Source: an uncultured Bacteroidales bacterium
Lineage (GTDB): Bacteria; Bacteroidota; Bacteroidia; Bacteroidales; Paludibacteraceae
Reading direction: 5' to 3'
Length of the DNA stretch: 29,121 nt
Assembly: GCA_937916355.1 (NCBI GenBank)
Contig: CALFTM010000010.1
Coordinates: forward strand, 1 to 29,121
Position numbers and translations under genes: made by a program. The first letter of the stretch is position 1. The number at the start of each line of letters is the position of its first letter. The notes under the pieces are model-generated. The model searched no databases. It had not been told where the DNA came from and was given only the letters and a program-made list of their open reading frames with translations. Shown here one piece after another: positions 13,273 through 22,458 of this stretch.

Positions 13273-16224
13273 ATGAAACGATTAATTTTACTGGTTTTAA
13301 GTTTTCTTTGCTGGCAGGGGAGTTTGCTGGCGAAAAATTATTTTTATGTGACTGCTTTGGAGGATAGCGTGTGCGTAATAGTTAGGAACAATTCAATGCA
13401 GTTTTCTTTTGATGGCGAAGAATGGAATGATTTTTTGTATGAAGAATATGACCCTGGTTCTGAATGGCGGTTAAATTTCTATGTTGATGGAATTTGGGAA
13501 AAAATGATTTGGGTTGGAGGAACAGGAAACTCCACCGTTATATGTGGTGAAGATGAGGAATCTTCAGATATACGAAATGAAATCGTATTGGATTGCTCAG
13601 TTGAAGCTGGATATAATTATAATTCTTGTGATGATAATTTTGAGAATGTTGTCCTAAGTTGCATCTTACTAGAAAAAGGTCAGAAGCTTTTTCTGAAAGG
13701 AAATGGGACTTATGATTGGAGACATAGTGAGTTTCTATGTGGTTCTTTGTTTTTTTCGAATGTAGAGGATGAATATCACGATCTCGGTTGTACTCATATT
13801 CCAATATACTTCAGCTGTAAGAATAAATTTGAAGTAGGAGGAGAGTTAATGAGTTTGGTTGATGGAGAATGGTCTGATTCTACAAAAATGGAATATGGTG
13901 CTTTTGTGGCTATGTTTGCCGAATCTGCTGTCGCAGATGCATCTAACTTAAAATTGCCAACAGAATTGTCTGACAATTGTTTCGCTCATATGTTCTACAA
14001 GTGCAAAAATTTAGAGAAGTCACCAGAATTGCCTGCAACTGATTTGAAGCAAGGGTGTTACGCTGCGATGTTCTATGATTGCAAGAGTTTAGGGAAAGCT
14101 CCAGAATTACCTGCTGAAAAATTAGAATTTTATTCTTATGATAGAATGTTTTCTAATTGTTCAAATTTAAATTATATCAATGTTTCAAGTAAAGATGTTG
14201 TTCAAAAATGGGTAGATGGAGTCTCTACCACAGGAGAGTTTATCGCAATAAATCAGTATTGTGAGGATTTAGCCCCTTACTTACCAGCTGGAGATTGGAC
14301 TGTAGTTTGTTCAAATGATAAACCTAAAGAAGAGCCAGAAGAAGAGCCTAAACAAGAGTCAGAAAATTGTGATTGCGATACAACAGTAAATGGAATTTAT
14401 TACAAATTAGACAGAGAGTTAAAAACTGCGGAGGTAACCTGTAGTGAAGATTCTTTAAGCCCTCGTTATTCCGGAGTTTTAGAAATTCCTGAAACAATCG
14501 TTGTGGATGATACAACCTATACGGTAAACTCCATTTCTAAATATGCTTTTTATGTCGATCCAGAAAGTGGAGAGGATTCCTTAATCATAGATGAGATTCG
14601 TTTGCCTAAAACTGTATTAGATATCCATACTCCGTTCTGTTGTTTGCCATTGCCAGAACTTCCTGAATATAATAGTTCTATGCCTAATTTGGTGAGACAA
14701 ATGAATGGGAATGACGGTATGATAGGTTCTATTCCTTCTAAAACAGATATGAAGAAAATTGTTATTTCAAATAAAAGTTCATTAAAGTTTATTTGTAGGG
14801 ATGTAGGTGCAGCAATTTTAAACCGTTTGTATTTAGAGGATAAGAAAGTTGATGCAAAAATGGTACTTGAAGAGATGACAGGAAGTTCATCTTTTACAAA
14901 TTTGAAGGTTTGTGTTGATTCTATGTGGTTGGTAAGGGAAACTTTTGAATGGATCTATGATAGAAATTGGTGGGCGCAGATAAAGACTATTACTGTTACG
15001 GAAGGTGAATTGTTAAGAGAAGTTCCTTACGCAATATATTCAGGAGTGCAAGGTGCTGATTTAGAGTTATTAATAGTTCCTTGTACCTTTAAGGGTCAAC
15101 TTGGTTTATCATCTTACGGAGTGAATTGTGATGTTCTTTCTGCAAATTTGAAGAAAGATTCTATTGGGTGGAAGTTTTCATTCTGTGACAATGAGTTGGA
15201 ATTTGGTTACTCTTTTAATGATACGTTGTTTTTTTATGGTTCAATGGAAGAATGGTGTGCTTCTCCAATTGTTATAGATCTCCCATACTCTGTTTTATTC
15301 ATTGACGGAAAAGAAATTAAAGGTGATTTGGTAATCCCTGAGGGTGTAGACTCGATTGCAGAGAATGCGTTTAGCAAGTGCACTTCATTAACCAGTGTTA
15401 CTTTCCCTCAAACGCTCGCCTACATAGGAGAGAACGCCTTTGCTAATTGTTCAAAAATTCGTTCTGTAACTTGTTATTCGCCTTATCCGCCAGAGGCTTT
15501 CGCTAATACTTTCGCCAATTACAATGGCTACCTTTATATGCCTTGTGATTACTTTGAGGAGTATGATATGCACGTAAGTTGGGGGTCATTTAAGCATGTG
15601 GAGTGCTCAAGTGCGGAAGAGACTGAGGTTGATGGACTTCAAATCAGTCCGGATTACAATCATGCGGAGTTTGCTTGGCCGGTGACTCAAGAGGCAGAGG
15701 TTTATTCATTGCAAATCACCCGTAATGACGAATTGGTATGTACGTTGAATTTCAATGAAGATGGCCAGTTGACAAATATAGATTTTGGTGCGGCTTCTTC
15801 CTCTAGGTCCTTCTCTATGCTCTCCTCATTGAAGAGTTCTTCTTTACGTAGTTCTTCTTTGCGCAGCACCTCTACAGGATACAAATTTACAGTTACAGGT
15901 TTGCAGGAGAACACCAACTACAATTTTGCTTTGGACGCAAAGGATAATTCTGAAACCTTGTTGAAACACTATTCAGGAGATTTCAAAACGAAAGGTGGAA
16001 GCGAGACTGGAGATGTTACAATCGCAGAAGAGGTGGCGAGAGAAAAATTCTTTACAGTGGAAGAGGACGTTTTGCAATTTAATTCCAATGTCAAGACAGC
16101 AGTCTATGATATGCTAGGTAGATGTTTGTACTCCTGTGATGGAGCTGGCTCGTTCCAAGTTCCGGTTCGTGGGGTTTATTTGATTAAAACTGGCTTTGAA
16201 TGTTTTAAGATAGTGATTGATTAA
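13273..16224 (+). CDS. Large secreted BspA-like repeat protein with probable type IX sorting domain
   Basis: A 983-residue surface protein. Residues 1-20 are a signal peptide (LILLVLSFLCWQGSLLA). Residues of about 209-300 are cysteine-containing BspA-type repeats of the form MFxxCKxLxxxPELPA. An acidic linker (KEEPEEEPKQE) follows near 355. Classic LRR_5 repeats appear around 690-750 (IAENAFSKCTSLTSVTFP, IGENAFANCS). A serine-rich stretch (SSSRSFSMLSSLKSSSLRSS) precedes a fibronectin-III-like part (YKFTVTGLQENTNYNF). The last 40 residues (VYDMLGRCLYS ... VPVRGVYLIKTG ... IVID) resemble the type A C-terminal signal of the type IX secretion system. The likely role is surface display and adhesion; the ligand is unknown. 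It is a single-gene unit with a strong terminator. Confidence 0.85.
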   Translation: MKRLILLVLSFLCWQGSLLAKNYFYVTALEDSVCVIVRNNSMQFSFDGEEWNDFLYEEYDPGSEWRLNFYVDGIWEKMIWVGGTGNSTVICGEDEESSDIRNEIVLDCSVEAGYNYNSCDDNFENVVLSCILLEKGQKLFLKGNGTYDWRHSEFLCGSLFFSNVEDEYHDLGCTHIPIYFSCKNKFEVGGELMSLVDGEWSDSTKMEYGAFVAMFAESAVADASNLKLPTELSDNCFAHMFYKCKNLEKSPELPATDLKQGCYAAMFYDCKSLGKAPELPAEKLEFYSYDRMFSNCSNLNYINVSSKDVVQKWVDGVSTTGEFIAINQYCEDLAPYLPAGDWTVVCSNDKPKEEPEEEPKQESENCDCDTTVNGIYYKLDRELKTAEVTCSEDSLSPRYSGVLEIPETIVVDDTTYTVNSISKYAFYVDPESGEDSLIIDEIRLPKTVLDIHTPFCCLPLPELPEYNSSMPNLVRQMNGNDGMIGSIPSKTDMKKIVISNKSSLKFICRDVGAAILNRLYLEDKKVDAKMVLEEMTGSSSFTNLKVCVDSMWLVRETFEWIYDRNWWAQIKTITVTEGELLREVPYAIYSGVQGADLELLIVPCTFKGQLGLSSYGVNCDVLSANLKKDSIGWKFSFCDNELEFGYSFNDTLFFYGSMEEWCASPIVIDLPYSVLFIDGKEIKGDLVIPEGVDSIAENAFSKCTSLTSVTFPQTLAYIGENAFANCSKIRSVTCYSPYPPEAFANTFANYNGYLYMPCDYFEEYDMHVSWGSFKHVECSSAEETEVDGLQISPDYNHAEFAWPVTQEAEVYSLQITRNDELVCTLNFNEDGQLTNIDFGAASSSRSFSMLSSLKSSSLRSSSLRSTSTGYKFTVTGLQENTNYNFALDAKDNSETLLKHYSGDFKTKGGSETGDVTIAEEVAREKFFTVEEDVLQFNSNVKTAVYDMLGRCLYSCDGAGSFQVPVRGVYLIKTGFECFKIVID

Positions 16225-16245
16225 GCAGGAAAAGTTTTGTCCAAT

Positions 16246-16287
16246 AAAGACGGTTGAGGCATTCGAAGCTTCGACCGTCTTTTTTTT
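16246..16287 (+). terminator. Strong intrinsic terminator of the BspA-like gene
   Basis: A 14-bp stem including wobble pairs, AAAGACGGTTGAGG (16246-16259) with CTTCGACCGTCTTT (16269-16282), has a 9-nt loop and a run of eight T (16280-16287). It lies 22 bp after the stop codon. Confidence 0.88.
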
Positions 16288-16383
16288 ATTGCGATTTTAA
16301 AATTTTTTCATGGATTTCGTAGCGGAGGGCTTCCCAAAAAAATTAAAAAGAGAGGGTTTCCCATGTTTTTCACAAAAAAACGT

Positions 16384-16391
16384 TATTTTTG
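16384..16391 (+). promoter_or_regulatory. Promoter box (TATTTTTG) of the antiporter gene
   Basis: A perfect TAnnTTTG match 67 bp before the ATG at 16458. It overlaps a possible upstream TTG start at 16389, which argues that translation begins at 16458 instead. Confidence 0.6.
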
Positions 16392-16400
16392 CCAATGTTT

Positions 16401-16417
16401 TGTGCGGTAGCCGCACA
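16401..16417 (+). promoter_or_regulatory. Perfect hairpin at the predicted 5' end of the antiporter mRNA
   Basis: TGTGCGG (16401-16407), loop TAG and CCGCACA (16411-16417) form a perfect 7-bp stem. It starts about 10 bp after the promoter box, so it would sit at the very 5' end of the transcript and could protect or regulate it. Its function is inferred only. Confidence 0.4.
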
Positions 16418-16457
16418 GGCGAGATTGTTTTTGTCAAGGAAAAATAAAGTTTGTTTC

Positions 16458-17444
16458 ATGGAATATTTACAGTTAATAGGAGGTTTGGTTTTATTAATCT
16501 TATCAGGTAACTATCTTGTGGAGTCTGCCTCCGATATCGCAAGGAAATTCAAAATGTCTTCGCTCGTAATCGGTCTTACCATTGTGGCGTTTGGAACTTC
16601 TGCGCCGGAGTTACTGGTGAGTACTAATGCGAGTCTGAGTGGCCATCCTGAAATCGCATTGGGTAACGTGTTTGGTTCTAATATCGTCAACATAGGGTTC
16701 ATCATGGGGTTGACGGCCTTGCTGTTGCCGTTCTTTGTTAGCCGAGACTCTATCACAATCGATGTCAAGGTGATGTTGGCGTTTGCCATTGCCGCACTCA
16801 TTTTTGCTATGGATGGGGAGTTTGCTCGATGGGAGGGAGGCTTGTTGCTTTTCTTCCTTGTGTCCTATATTGTGTGGTTGATAAGGAAGTCGCGCAAACA
16901 AAAAGATGGAGAAGAGGAGTACGAGGCTCCTATGCGAAATATTTGGGTGAACTTGCTCATATTGGTTTTGTCGTTGACCGGACTTGCGTATGGTTCAGAC
17001 TTCATGGTGCAGGGAGCTTCCACCATTGCGAAGAATTTTGGCGTTTCGGAAAAGGTGATTTCTGTGACGGTGGTTGCTATCGGTACAAGTTTGCCGGAAC
17101 TGACCGCCTCGATTGTCTCTGTGATAAAAAAAGAGGTGGGAATGACCATCGGGAATGTGGTGGGTTCAAACACGTTCAACATCGGAGCGGTTTTGGGTGT
17201 TTCGTCTATGATTTCACCGATAAGTTTTGATTTCAGTGATTTCTGCTCAGACATCATTTGGGTTATAATCTTCTCTCTTTTACTGATTTTGGGAATGATT
17301 AATGTTACGAGAAATGTGTCTAAGATGCGTGAGACCGGAAAAATCTCTTGGTTGTGGTCTGCCGAAGAAGGTGAAATGGGAAGGATTTGGGGTGGTTGTT
17401 GTTTGGCAAGCTATGCTTTGTACACTTTTTCCCTGTTCGTCTGA
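16458..17444 (+). CDS. Calcium/sodium antiporter (CaCA family, YrbG type)
   Basis: An inner-membrane cation exchanger of about 328 residues. It has the two inverted alpha repeats that define the family: GTSAPELLVSTNASL...GNVFGSNIVNIG in the first half and GTSLPELTASIVSV...GNVVGSNTFNIG in the second. The acidic residue in each (G)TSxPEL motif binds the cation. About ten hydrophobic helices are visible. I chose the ATG at 16458 (MEYLQLIGGLVLLIL) because the family starts directly with a membrane helix and because the promoter box overlaps the longer candidate start at 16389. The probable direction is Ca2+ export in exchange for Na+ or H+. It is a single-gene transcript followed by the yidC promoter. 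Confidence 0.92.
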   Translation: MEYLQLIGGLVLLILSGNYLVESASDIARKFKMSSLVIGLTIVAFGTSAPELLVSTNASLSGHPEIALGNVFGSNIVNIGFIMGLTALLLPFFVSRDSITIDVKVMLAFAIAALIFAMDGEFARWEGGLLLFFLVSYIVWLIRKSRKQKDGEEEYEAPMRNIWVNLLILVLSLTGLAYGSDFMVQGASTIAKNFGVSEKVISVTVVAIGTSLPELTASIVSVIKKEVGMTIGNVVGSNTFNIGAVLGVSSMISPISFDFSDFCSDIIWVIIFSLLLILGMINVTRNVSKMRETGKISWLWSAEEGEMGRIWGGCCLASYALYTFSLFV

Positions 17445-17496
17445 TTTGTTTTTATATTAAGTGGTGTTATAATTGTACTTTGTGAGAAAAAAATGC

Positions 17497-17504
17497 TAAT
17501 TTTG
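17497..17504 (+). promoter_or_regulatory. Promoter box (TAATTTTG) of yidC
   Basis: A TAnnTTTG match 45 bp before the yidC ATG, with a TTTG at 17479-17482 that is somewhat closer than usual for a -33 element. Confidence 0.55.
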
Positions 17505-17548
17505 CGCTTGTTTTTTCATAAAGTAACCAAAGTAACTATATTTTTAGC

Positions 17549-19465
17549 ATGAATGATAAAAAAAACACGGTGATCTATGGTGTGGTCATGGCACTTTTGC
17601 TCATCGGATTTCAATGGTTAAATAAACCTACGCAAGAGCAGTTGGAGGCTCAAAAGCATTATGCGGATTCACTAAGAATCGAACAAGAGCGACAGAAACA
17701 GCAGCAGATTGAAGCGAAGAGGGCGGAAGAAATGCCGTTGTTCGATGTTGCGGACACCGATTCTGTAAAGTTGTCAAAGGCGAGCAATCGTTTTGGTGAG
17801 TTTGCACAAGGTGCGTTTGGCGAAGAGAAGAAGGTGAAGTTGGAAAATGAACTGATGACGCTTGAATTGTCCACCAAGGGTGCGAATGTCTGTCAAGTTA
17901 TTCTGAAAGAGTATCAAAATTATAAAAAAGAGCCGTTGGCGTTGATCAGCGAGGGAGACAACCGTTTCTCGATTGATTTGATGACCTATAGTAATCGTCA
18001 TATCTCCTCAGAGGATTTGAACTTCCAAGTGAGCCAACAGACCGACAGCTCGGTTGTGTTGTCTGTTCCAACAGAAGGGGGTAGTCTCGATTTTTGTTAT
18101 ACGCTACCTGCAAACTCCTACATGGTCGATTTCGACGTGAAATTGAACAACCTTGATGGCGTTTTGAAGAACAGTGGCGCACTTCGCACCAATTGGGAAA
18201 TGTCGATCGTTCAACAAGAGAAGGGTAGGAAATTTGAAAACCAATATTCCCAAATCTACTATTATTCAAGAGAAGATGGATTGGATGAGTTGGATGAGAT
18301 GTCGGACGATAAAGTGGAGGTCGAAGAAAATGACCTTCGTTGGATCGCTTTCAAGGACCAATATTTTTCTTCTATCCTCATTGCAGATGGAGTAATCTGT
18401 TCTACAGATTTGAAATCAAAGGTGGAGAGGAGTGATAGTTCTAAGTATTTGAAATATTATGAGGCAAATTTTGATTTGCCGATGAAGCAAGGTGCGTCGG
18501 AGGTGAATGCACGCTACTTCTTTGGTCCTAACCATTATAGATTGTTGAAATCGTATGACAAAGAGTTGTCGGGAGATGATAAGTTGAATTTGAAGCAGGT
18601 TGTCTCTTTGGGTTGGTTCATTTTCCGTTGGGTTAACCAGTTGTTTACCATTCCTTTGTTCAACTTGTTGGGAGACTTTTTGTCTAATTATGGTGTCATC
18701 ATTTTGATTATGACAATTGTTTTGAAGTTGTTGTTGTTCCCACTTACTTATAAATCGTATCTCTCCACTGCGAAAATGAAGGTTTTGAAGCCTCAGATTG
18801 ATGAGGTGAACAAGAAAATACCAGAAGAGAATGCGATGGAGCGTCAGCAGGCGATGATGGAGATTTATCAGACAGCAGGGGTGAACCCGATGGGTGGTTG
18901 TTTGCCGATGTTGTTGCAGATGCCGTTCCTTGTGGCGTTCTTCTACTTCTTCCCAAATGCGATCGAGTTGAGGGGTGAGAGTTTCTTGTGGGCTGAGGAT
19001 TTGTCCACCTACGATGCGATTTTAACATGGGACACCTACATTTGGCCTATCGGAAACCACTTGAGTCTCTTCTGTCTCTTGATGACTGCAGCAAATATCA
19101 TCTACACCTACTTTAATATGTCGATGACAGACAGTACGAATCAGATGGGGCAGATGCCTTACATGAAATGGATGATGTACTTCATGCCGTTAATGTTCCT
19201 ATTCATATTCAATGATTATGCTTCTGGTTTGAGTTACTACTATTTCGTGTCGTTGCTCATAACGATTCTTCAAACCTTTATCATCCGTAAATTCTGTGTG
19301 AATGAGGAGAAGTTGCTGAAAAAGATTGAAGAACGCCAAAAGAATCCAGAAAAGAAAAAAGCAGGGTTTGGAAATGCTTGGGCAGGTATCGCAGAGATGG
19401 CTAAGCGTCAGCAGGAGATGCTGGAGGAGCAACGTCGCCAGCAGCAGGCAGAAAAGAAAAAATAG
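17549..19465 (+). CDS. yidC: Membrane protein insertase YidC
   Basis: Inserts and folds inner-membrane proteins, alone or with SecYEG. The 638 residues show the Gram-negative layout. An N-terminal membrane anchor lies at about residues 8-23 (TVIYGVVMALLLIGFQWL). A large periplasmic beta-sandwich domain extends to about 345. The conserved OxaA core is at about 355-590, with TIVLKLLLFPLTYKSYLSTAKMK, the NPMGGCLPMLLQMPFLVAFF segment and a final YYYFVSLLITILQTFII helix. The C-terminal tail is long, basic and glutamine-rich (QRRQQQAEKKK), a plausible ribosome contact. The symporter gene starts 10 bp downstream, so the two are probably one transcript. Confidence 0.97.
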   Translation: MNDKKNTVIYGVVMALLLIGFQWLNKPTQEQLEAQKHYADSLRIEQERQKQQQIEAKRAEEMPLFDVADTDSVKLSKASNRFGEFAQGAFGEEKKVKLENELMTLELSTKGANVCQVILKEYQNYKKEPLALISEGDNRFSIDLMTYSNRHISSEDLNFQVSQQTDSSVVLSVPTEGGSLDFCYTLPANSYMVDFDVKLNNLDGVLKNSGALRTNWEMSIVQQEKGRKFENQYSQIYYYSREDGLDELDEMSDDKVEVEENDLRWIAFKDQYFSSILIADGVICSTDLKSKVERSDSSKYLKYYEANFDLPMKQGASEVNARYFFGPNHYRLLKSYDKELSGDDKLNLKQVVSLGWFIFRWVNQLFTIPLFNLLGDFLSNYGVIILIMTIVLKLLLFPLTYKSYLSTAKMKVLKPQIDEVNKKIPEENAMERQQAMMEIYQTAGVNPMGGCLPMLLQMPFLVAFFYFFPNAIELRGESFLWAEDLSTYDAILTWDTYIWPIGNHLSLFCLLMTAANIIYTYFNMSMTDSTNQMGQMPYMKWMMYFMPLMFLFIFNDYASGLSYYYFVSLLITILQTFIIRKFCVNEEKLLKKIEERQKNPEKKKAGFGNAWAGIAEMAKRQQEMLEEQRRQQQAEKKK

Positions 19466-19474
19466 TATAGTCGG

Positions 19475-20932
19475 ATGACGGTCGTCGCAATTCTTGTCTA
19501 TTTGTTCCTTTTGGGAGTAGTCTCTTTGGTTGCGGCACAATCAGATAAAAGTCATAACGCATCGAACGTCGGCTTCTTTATTGGAGGTCGACGTTCTCCT
19601 TGGTGGGCGGTCGCCATCGGAATGGTGGGAGCCTCCGTTTCTGGTGTCACGTTCGTCTCCGTTCCGGGGTGGGTCTCCTCGATTCAGTTCACCTATCTGC
19701 AGATGGCGATCGGCTTCGTGTTCGGTTATCTGCTGATCGCTTATCTCCTTTTGCCTGTTTATTACCGTTCACGGCAGGTGTCCATTTATGCGGTGTTAGA
19801 AGAGAAATTGGGGCTTTATGGACGACGTACGGCTGCCGTCTGTTTCCTTTTGAACAAGCTATTCTCATCTGCGGTGAAACTCTATGTTGTCGTATTGGTT
19901 TTACATCGTCTGCTCTTTGCAGGTTGGGGGATTCCGTTTGCTGTGGTGGTTTTCTTTTCTCTGCTGATAGTTTGGCTCTATACCTATAAGAACGGAGTTC
20001 GGACGATTGTCTGGACAGACCTTTTGCAGACAATCTTGTTGGTGGCCGCCCTTGTGATGATGATTCATGCCGTTGTTCAAAAGTTGGATCTTTCTCCCTC
20101 TTCTGCCGTTATGATGATTCACCAATCGCCACTTTCAAAAATATTCGAATGGGATGATTGGGCTAGTAGACAACACTTTGTGAAGCAGTTTTTCTCTGGA
20201 GTATTTATCGTCTTGGTGATGACAGGATTGGATCAGGATATGATGCAAAAAAATCTATCATGTAGAACGCTGAAAGAGGCACAGAAAAATATGCTGACCT
20301 ATGGTGTGTTCTTTCTTCCGCTCAATCTTTTATTTCTATCTTTGGGTCTACTGATTGTCTTTTATTATACAAAAGAGGGAGAAAGTTTGCCTGCAATGGG
20401 TGACGAGCTTTTGCCTTATTTCGCTCAACATACGGGAGGGGTCGCCCTTGTTTGCTTTGTCGTTGGACTATTAGCCTCTACATTTTCAAGCGTTGATTCC
20501 GCCATCACTTCCATCACCACATCGCTGTCCAATGACTTTAGAAAAAAGGAGATTGGAGAGAGAGAGCGCATTCTGCTTCATAGTGGAGTTTCGGTTTTGT
20601 TGGGTCTCTTTGTTATCTTGTTGAGGCAACTTTCCAATCAGCACGCCATCGACTTCATCTATATGATTGTCGCCTTCTTCTACGGTCCGCTATTGGGAAT
20701 GTTCTCATTCGCATTGTTTCATAAGCGTGAGCAAAAAAGCAAGAAGGTGGTTTGGATCGCTCTATTTTCTATCCTTCTCGCTTATATGATAAAAATCGTT
20801 TTGCGGAGGTATTGTGATTATGAGGTCGGGTATGAGTTGCTGTTGATAAACGGACTTATCACCTATTCAGGACTCCTTATGATGGGATGTTGTTGTAGAA
20901 GAGTGCCGAACAAAAAACGGAATGCCCAATGA
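19475..20932 (+). CDS. Sodium:solute symporter (SSS family)
   Basis: A Na+-coupled transporter of 485 residues with about 13 hydrophobic helices. The family hallmarks are the early FFIGGRRSPWWAVAIGMVGASVSGVTFVSVPG stretch (the gR...aS...flg.pG region around TM1-TM2), the middle GVFIVLVMTGLDQDMMQK and the LLASTFSSVDSAITSITTSLSNDF sodium-site helix near residues 332-355. The substrate (sugar, nucleoside, amino acid or sialate) cannot be inferred from these motifs. It follows yidC by 10 bp and ends at the convergent gap with the DUF4015 gene. Confidence 0.92.
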   Translation: MTVVAILVYLFLLGVVSLVAAQSDKSHNASNVGFFIGGRRSPWWAVAIGMVGASVSGVTFVSVPGWVSSIQFTYLQMAIGFVFGYLLIAYLLLPVYYRSRQVSIYAVLEEKLGLYGRRTAAVCFLLNKLFSSAVKLYVVVLVLHRLLFAGWGIPFAVVVFFSLLIVWLYTYKNGVRTIVWTDLLQTILLVAALVMMIHAVVQKLDLSPSSAVMMIHQSPLSKIFEWDDWASRQHFVKQFFSGVFIVLVMTGLDQDMMQKNLSCRTLKEAQKNMLTYGVFFLPLNLLFLSLGLLIVFYYTKEGESLPAMGDELLPYFAQHTGGVALVCFVVGLLASTFSSVDSAITSITTSLSNDFRKKEIGERERILLHSGVSVLLGLFVILLRQLSNQHAIDFIYMIVAFFYGPLLGMFSFALFHKREQKSKKVVWIALFSILLAYMIKIVLRRYCDYEVGYELLLINGLITYSGLLMMGCCCRRVPNKKRNAQ

Positions 20933-20942
20933 TGACATTCCG
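20918..20942. terminator. Hairpin overlapping the symporter stop codon
   Basis: CGGAATG (20918-20924) and CATTCCG (20936-20942) form a perfect 7-bp stem over the stop codon in a convergent intergenic gap. There is no good T run on either strand, so terminator function is only tentative. The rest of the gap to 21076 shows nothing clear. Confidence 0.35.
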
Positions 20943-21076
20943 GTATGATGAAAAAACAAGATTCTCTTTGTTCATTTGGCTTATCGAAAATGTTCACAAA
21001 TATAAACAACCTAACTCAAGTGTCCTTCAAAATCGTTTTAACCTAATCTATGGAAGTTGCAAGGAACAACTCTGAA

Positions 21077-22378
21077 TTAATTTTCCGTAATAGCCCCTGT
21101 TTCTTGTTTGTTTTCCGTTGCTTCGTTCAATAATGCCTCTTTTACATAATCGTATCGGTTTGCCGCATTCCATAGAATCCATTCTTCATATCCGGCATCA
21201 TAAACCGCCTTTATTTGTTGTCTTATTTCTTCTGCTTTGTATGGGATATGTCCATTTCTCCAAGGAGCTGTAAAACATTGTAGCCATGGTCTGACAACAG
21301 CAATTTGGCTCGAATCTTTTTTTGAGAGTTGTTTCTTCGATAATTTTAATGCGCGATAGATTGTATTGTAGGGGTCTGCGTCGGGAATTTCTATTCCAAA
21401 TGTTTTAGGACCGTAATGAGAAGGGTAAATCATCGGACAAATATTGTCTGTCATAGAGGCAATATCAACATAATCTTGACCGGTTCTATCTCTGTCGGTG
21501 TCACTCCCTATTACCGTACCAAAAAGATCTGCACCATAGATAATGTTTTTCTTGTGCAATCTGTTTTCTACATATGAAAAAAAGTTGTTAAGAGCATGTT
21601 CTCTTGGATAGTTACTCATATCTACCCCGTAATCAGCTTGGTTGGCATCTTCTCCAATGGGAAAGCGGACATAGTCAAATTGGATCTCATCAAAACCATC
21701 CTCAATAGCTTTTTCTGCCAAACTACAAATGTAGTTCCAAACTTCTTGATTATAAGGGTTTACCCAAGCTTTTCCTTTTGCATCTGTAACTGGTGTGCCA
21801 TCCGGTTTACATAAAGCCCAATTTGGTCTTCCTTTTGCAAGATAAGCATCTTTAAAACATACAATTCGTCCGATTACGTATATGTTTTTTGAGTGCAGGC
21901 TATCCAATAGATCTGGCATGTTTTTTACAAATCGTTTGCATGCTCCTATTTCGATTGCCAACGGATGATTCATTTTATAGGTGATATTTCCGCCATCGTT
22001 TTTTACATCCAAAACGATTGTATTCATGCCGGTTGAAACAACGAGGTCAACCATTTCATTCATGCGTTTGATTCCTGCTGTGGGACCGGTAACATAAATA
22101 CCTCTTACTTTTACTGGGGGAACCAATAATTTTCCATTTCTTTTTACCTCTTGGGGGATAGGAGGAAGAGAGGAGGGGACAATTTGGGTTGGTGTGATTG
22201 TTGTCGAATCGGTTTGTGCTGTTTTTATGGAATCAGAATATGGAAGAGGTTGTTCTATAACCAATTCTGGATTTTGCGAAATGATTGTATCCTTTGTTTC
22301 ATTTTGTTTGCGTGTAGGGGAAGAACAACCTGCAAAGAATAATAGAAGTAGTATAATTGAAACGATTTTTTTATTCAT
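21077..22378 (-). CDS. DUF4015 putative glycoside hydrolase, lipoprotein
   Basis: This 433-residue protein has a lipoprotein signal with lipobox FAGC (Cys18) after IVSIILLLLFF, so it is anchored on the cell envelope. After a Thr/Pro/Ser-rich linker (to about 90), the catalytic-like TIM barrel begins with VRGIYVTGPTAG. It continues through NTIVLDVKNDGG and FDEIQFDYVRFP, where the acidic residues align with the proposed active site of the family, and then ICPMIYPSHYG. DUF4015 (PF13200) is related to the GHL glycoside-hydrolase clans; the substrate is unknown, with cell-wall or surface glycan plausible. The gene stands 286 bp downstream of the small lipoprotein gene and is separated from it by an inverted-repeat element. 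Confidence 0.9.
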   Translation of the reverse strand: MNKKIVSIILLLLFFAGCSSPTRKQNETKDTIISQNPELVIEQPLPYSDSIKTAQTDSTTITPTQIVPSSLPPIPQEVKRNGKLLVPPVKVRGIYVTGPTAGIKRMNEMVDLVVSTGMNTIVLDVKNDGGNITYKMNHPLAIEIGACKRFVKNMPDLLDSLHSKNIYVIGRIVCFKDAYLAKGRPNWALCKPDGTPVTDAKGKAWVNPYNQEVWNYICSLAEKAIEDGFDEIQFDYVRFPIGEDANQADYGVDMSNYPREHALNNFFSYVENRLHKKNIIYGADLFGTVIGSDTDRDRTGQDYVDIASMTDNICPMIYPSHYGPKTFGIEIPDADPYNTIYRALKLSKKQLSKKDSSQIAVVRPWLQCFTAPWRNGHIPYKAEEIRQQIKAVYDAGYEEWILWNAANRYDYVKEALLNEATENKQETGAITEN

Positions 22379-22458
22379 GTGATTCGTAAATTAAGAAGGA
22401 GCTTTTGATTCTATTTTTCTGTTTTGTTTTTTCTGATAATAAGCAGAATTTAAAGTGA

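Noticed and set aside
12834..13276. Two overlapping intact frames (minus 12834-13232 and plus 13010-13276) as genes
   Set aside because: Neither has a recognisable domain, signal or start context. They overlap each other on opposite strands and cross the terminator hairpin. The stretch is better treated as a candidate RNA or a decayed fragment.
16320..16372. The GGGCTTCCC / GGGTTTCCC direct repeat before the antiporter as a regulatory site
   Set aside because: It is short, imperfect and outside the promoter core; chance is a sufficient explanation.
16389..16457. A longer N-terminus of the antiporter from a TTG at 16389
   Set aside because: The extra 23 residues are unlike the family, overlap the promoter box and contain the 5' hairpin; the ATG at 16458 opens directly with the expected membrane helix.
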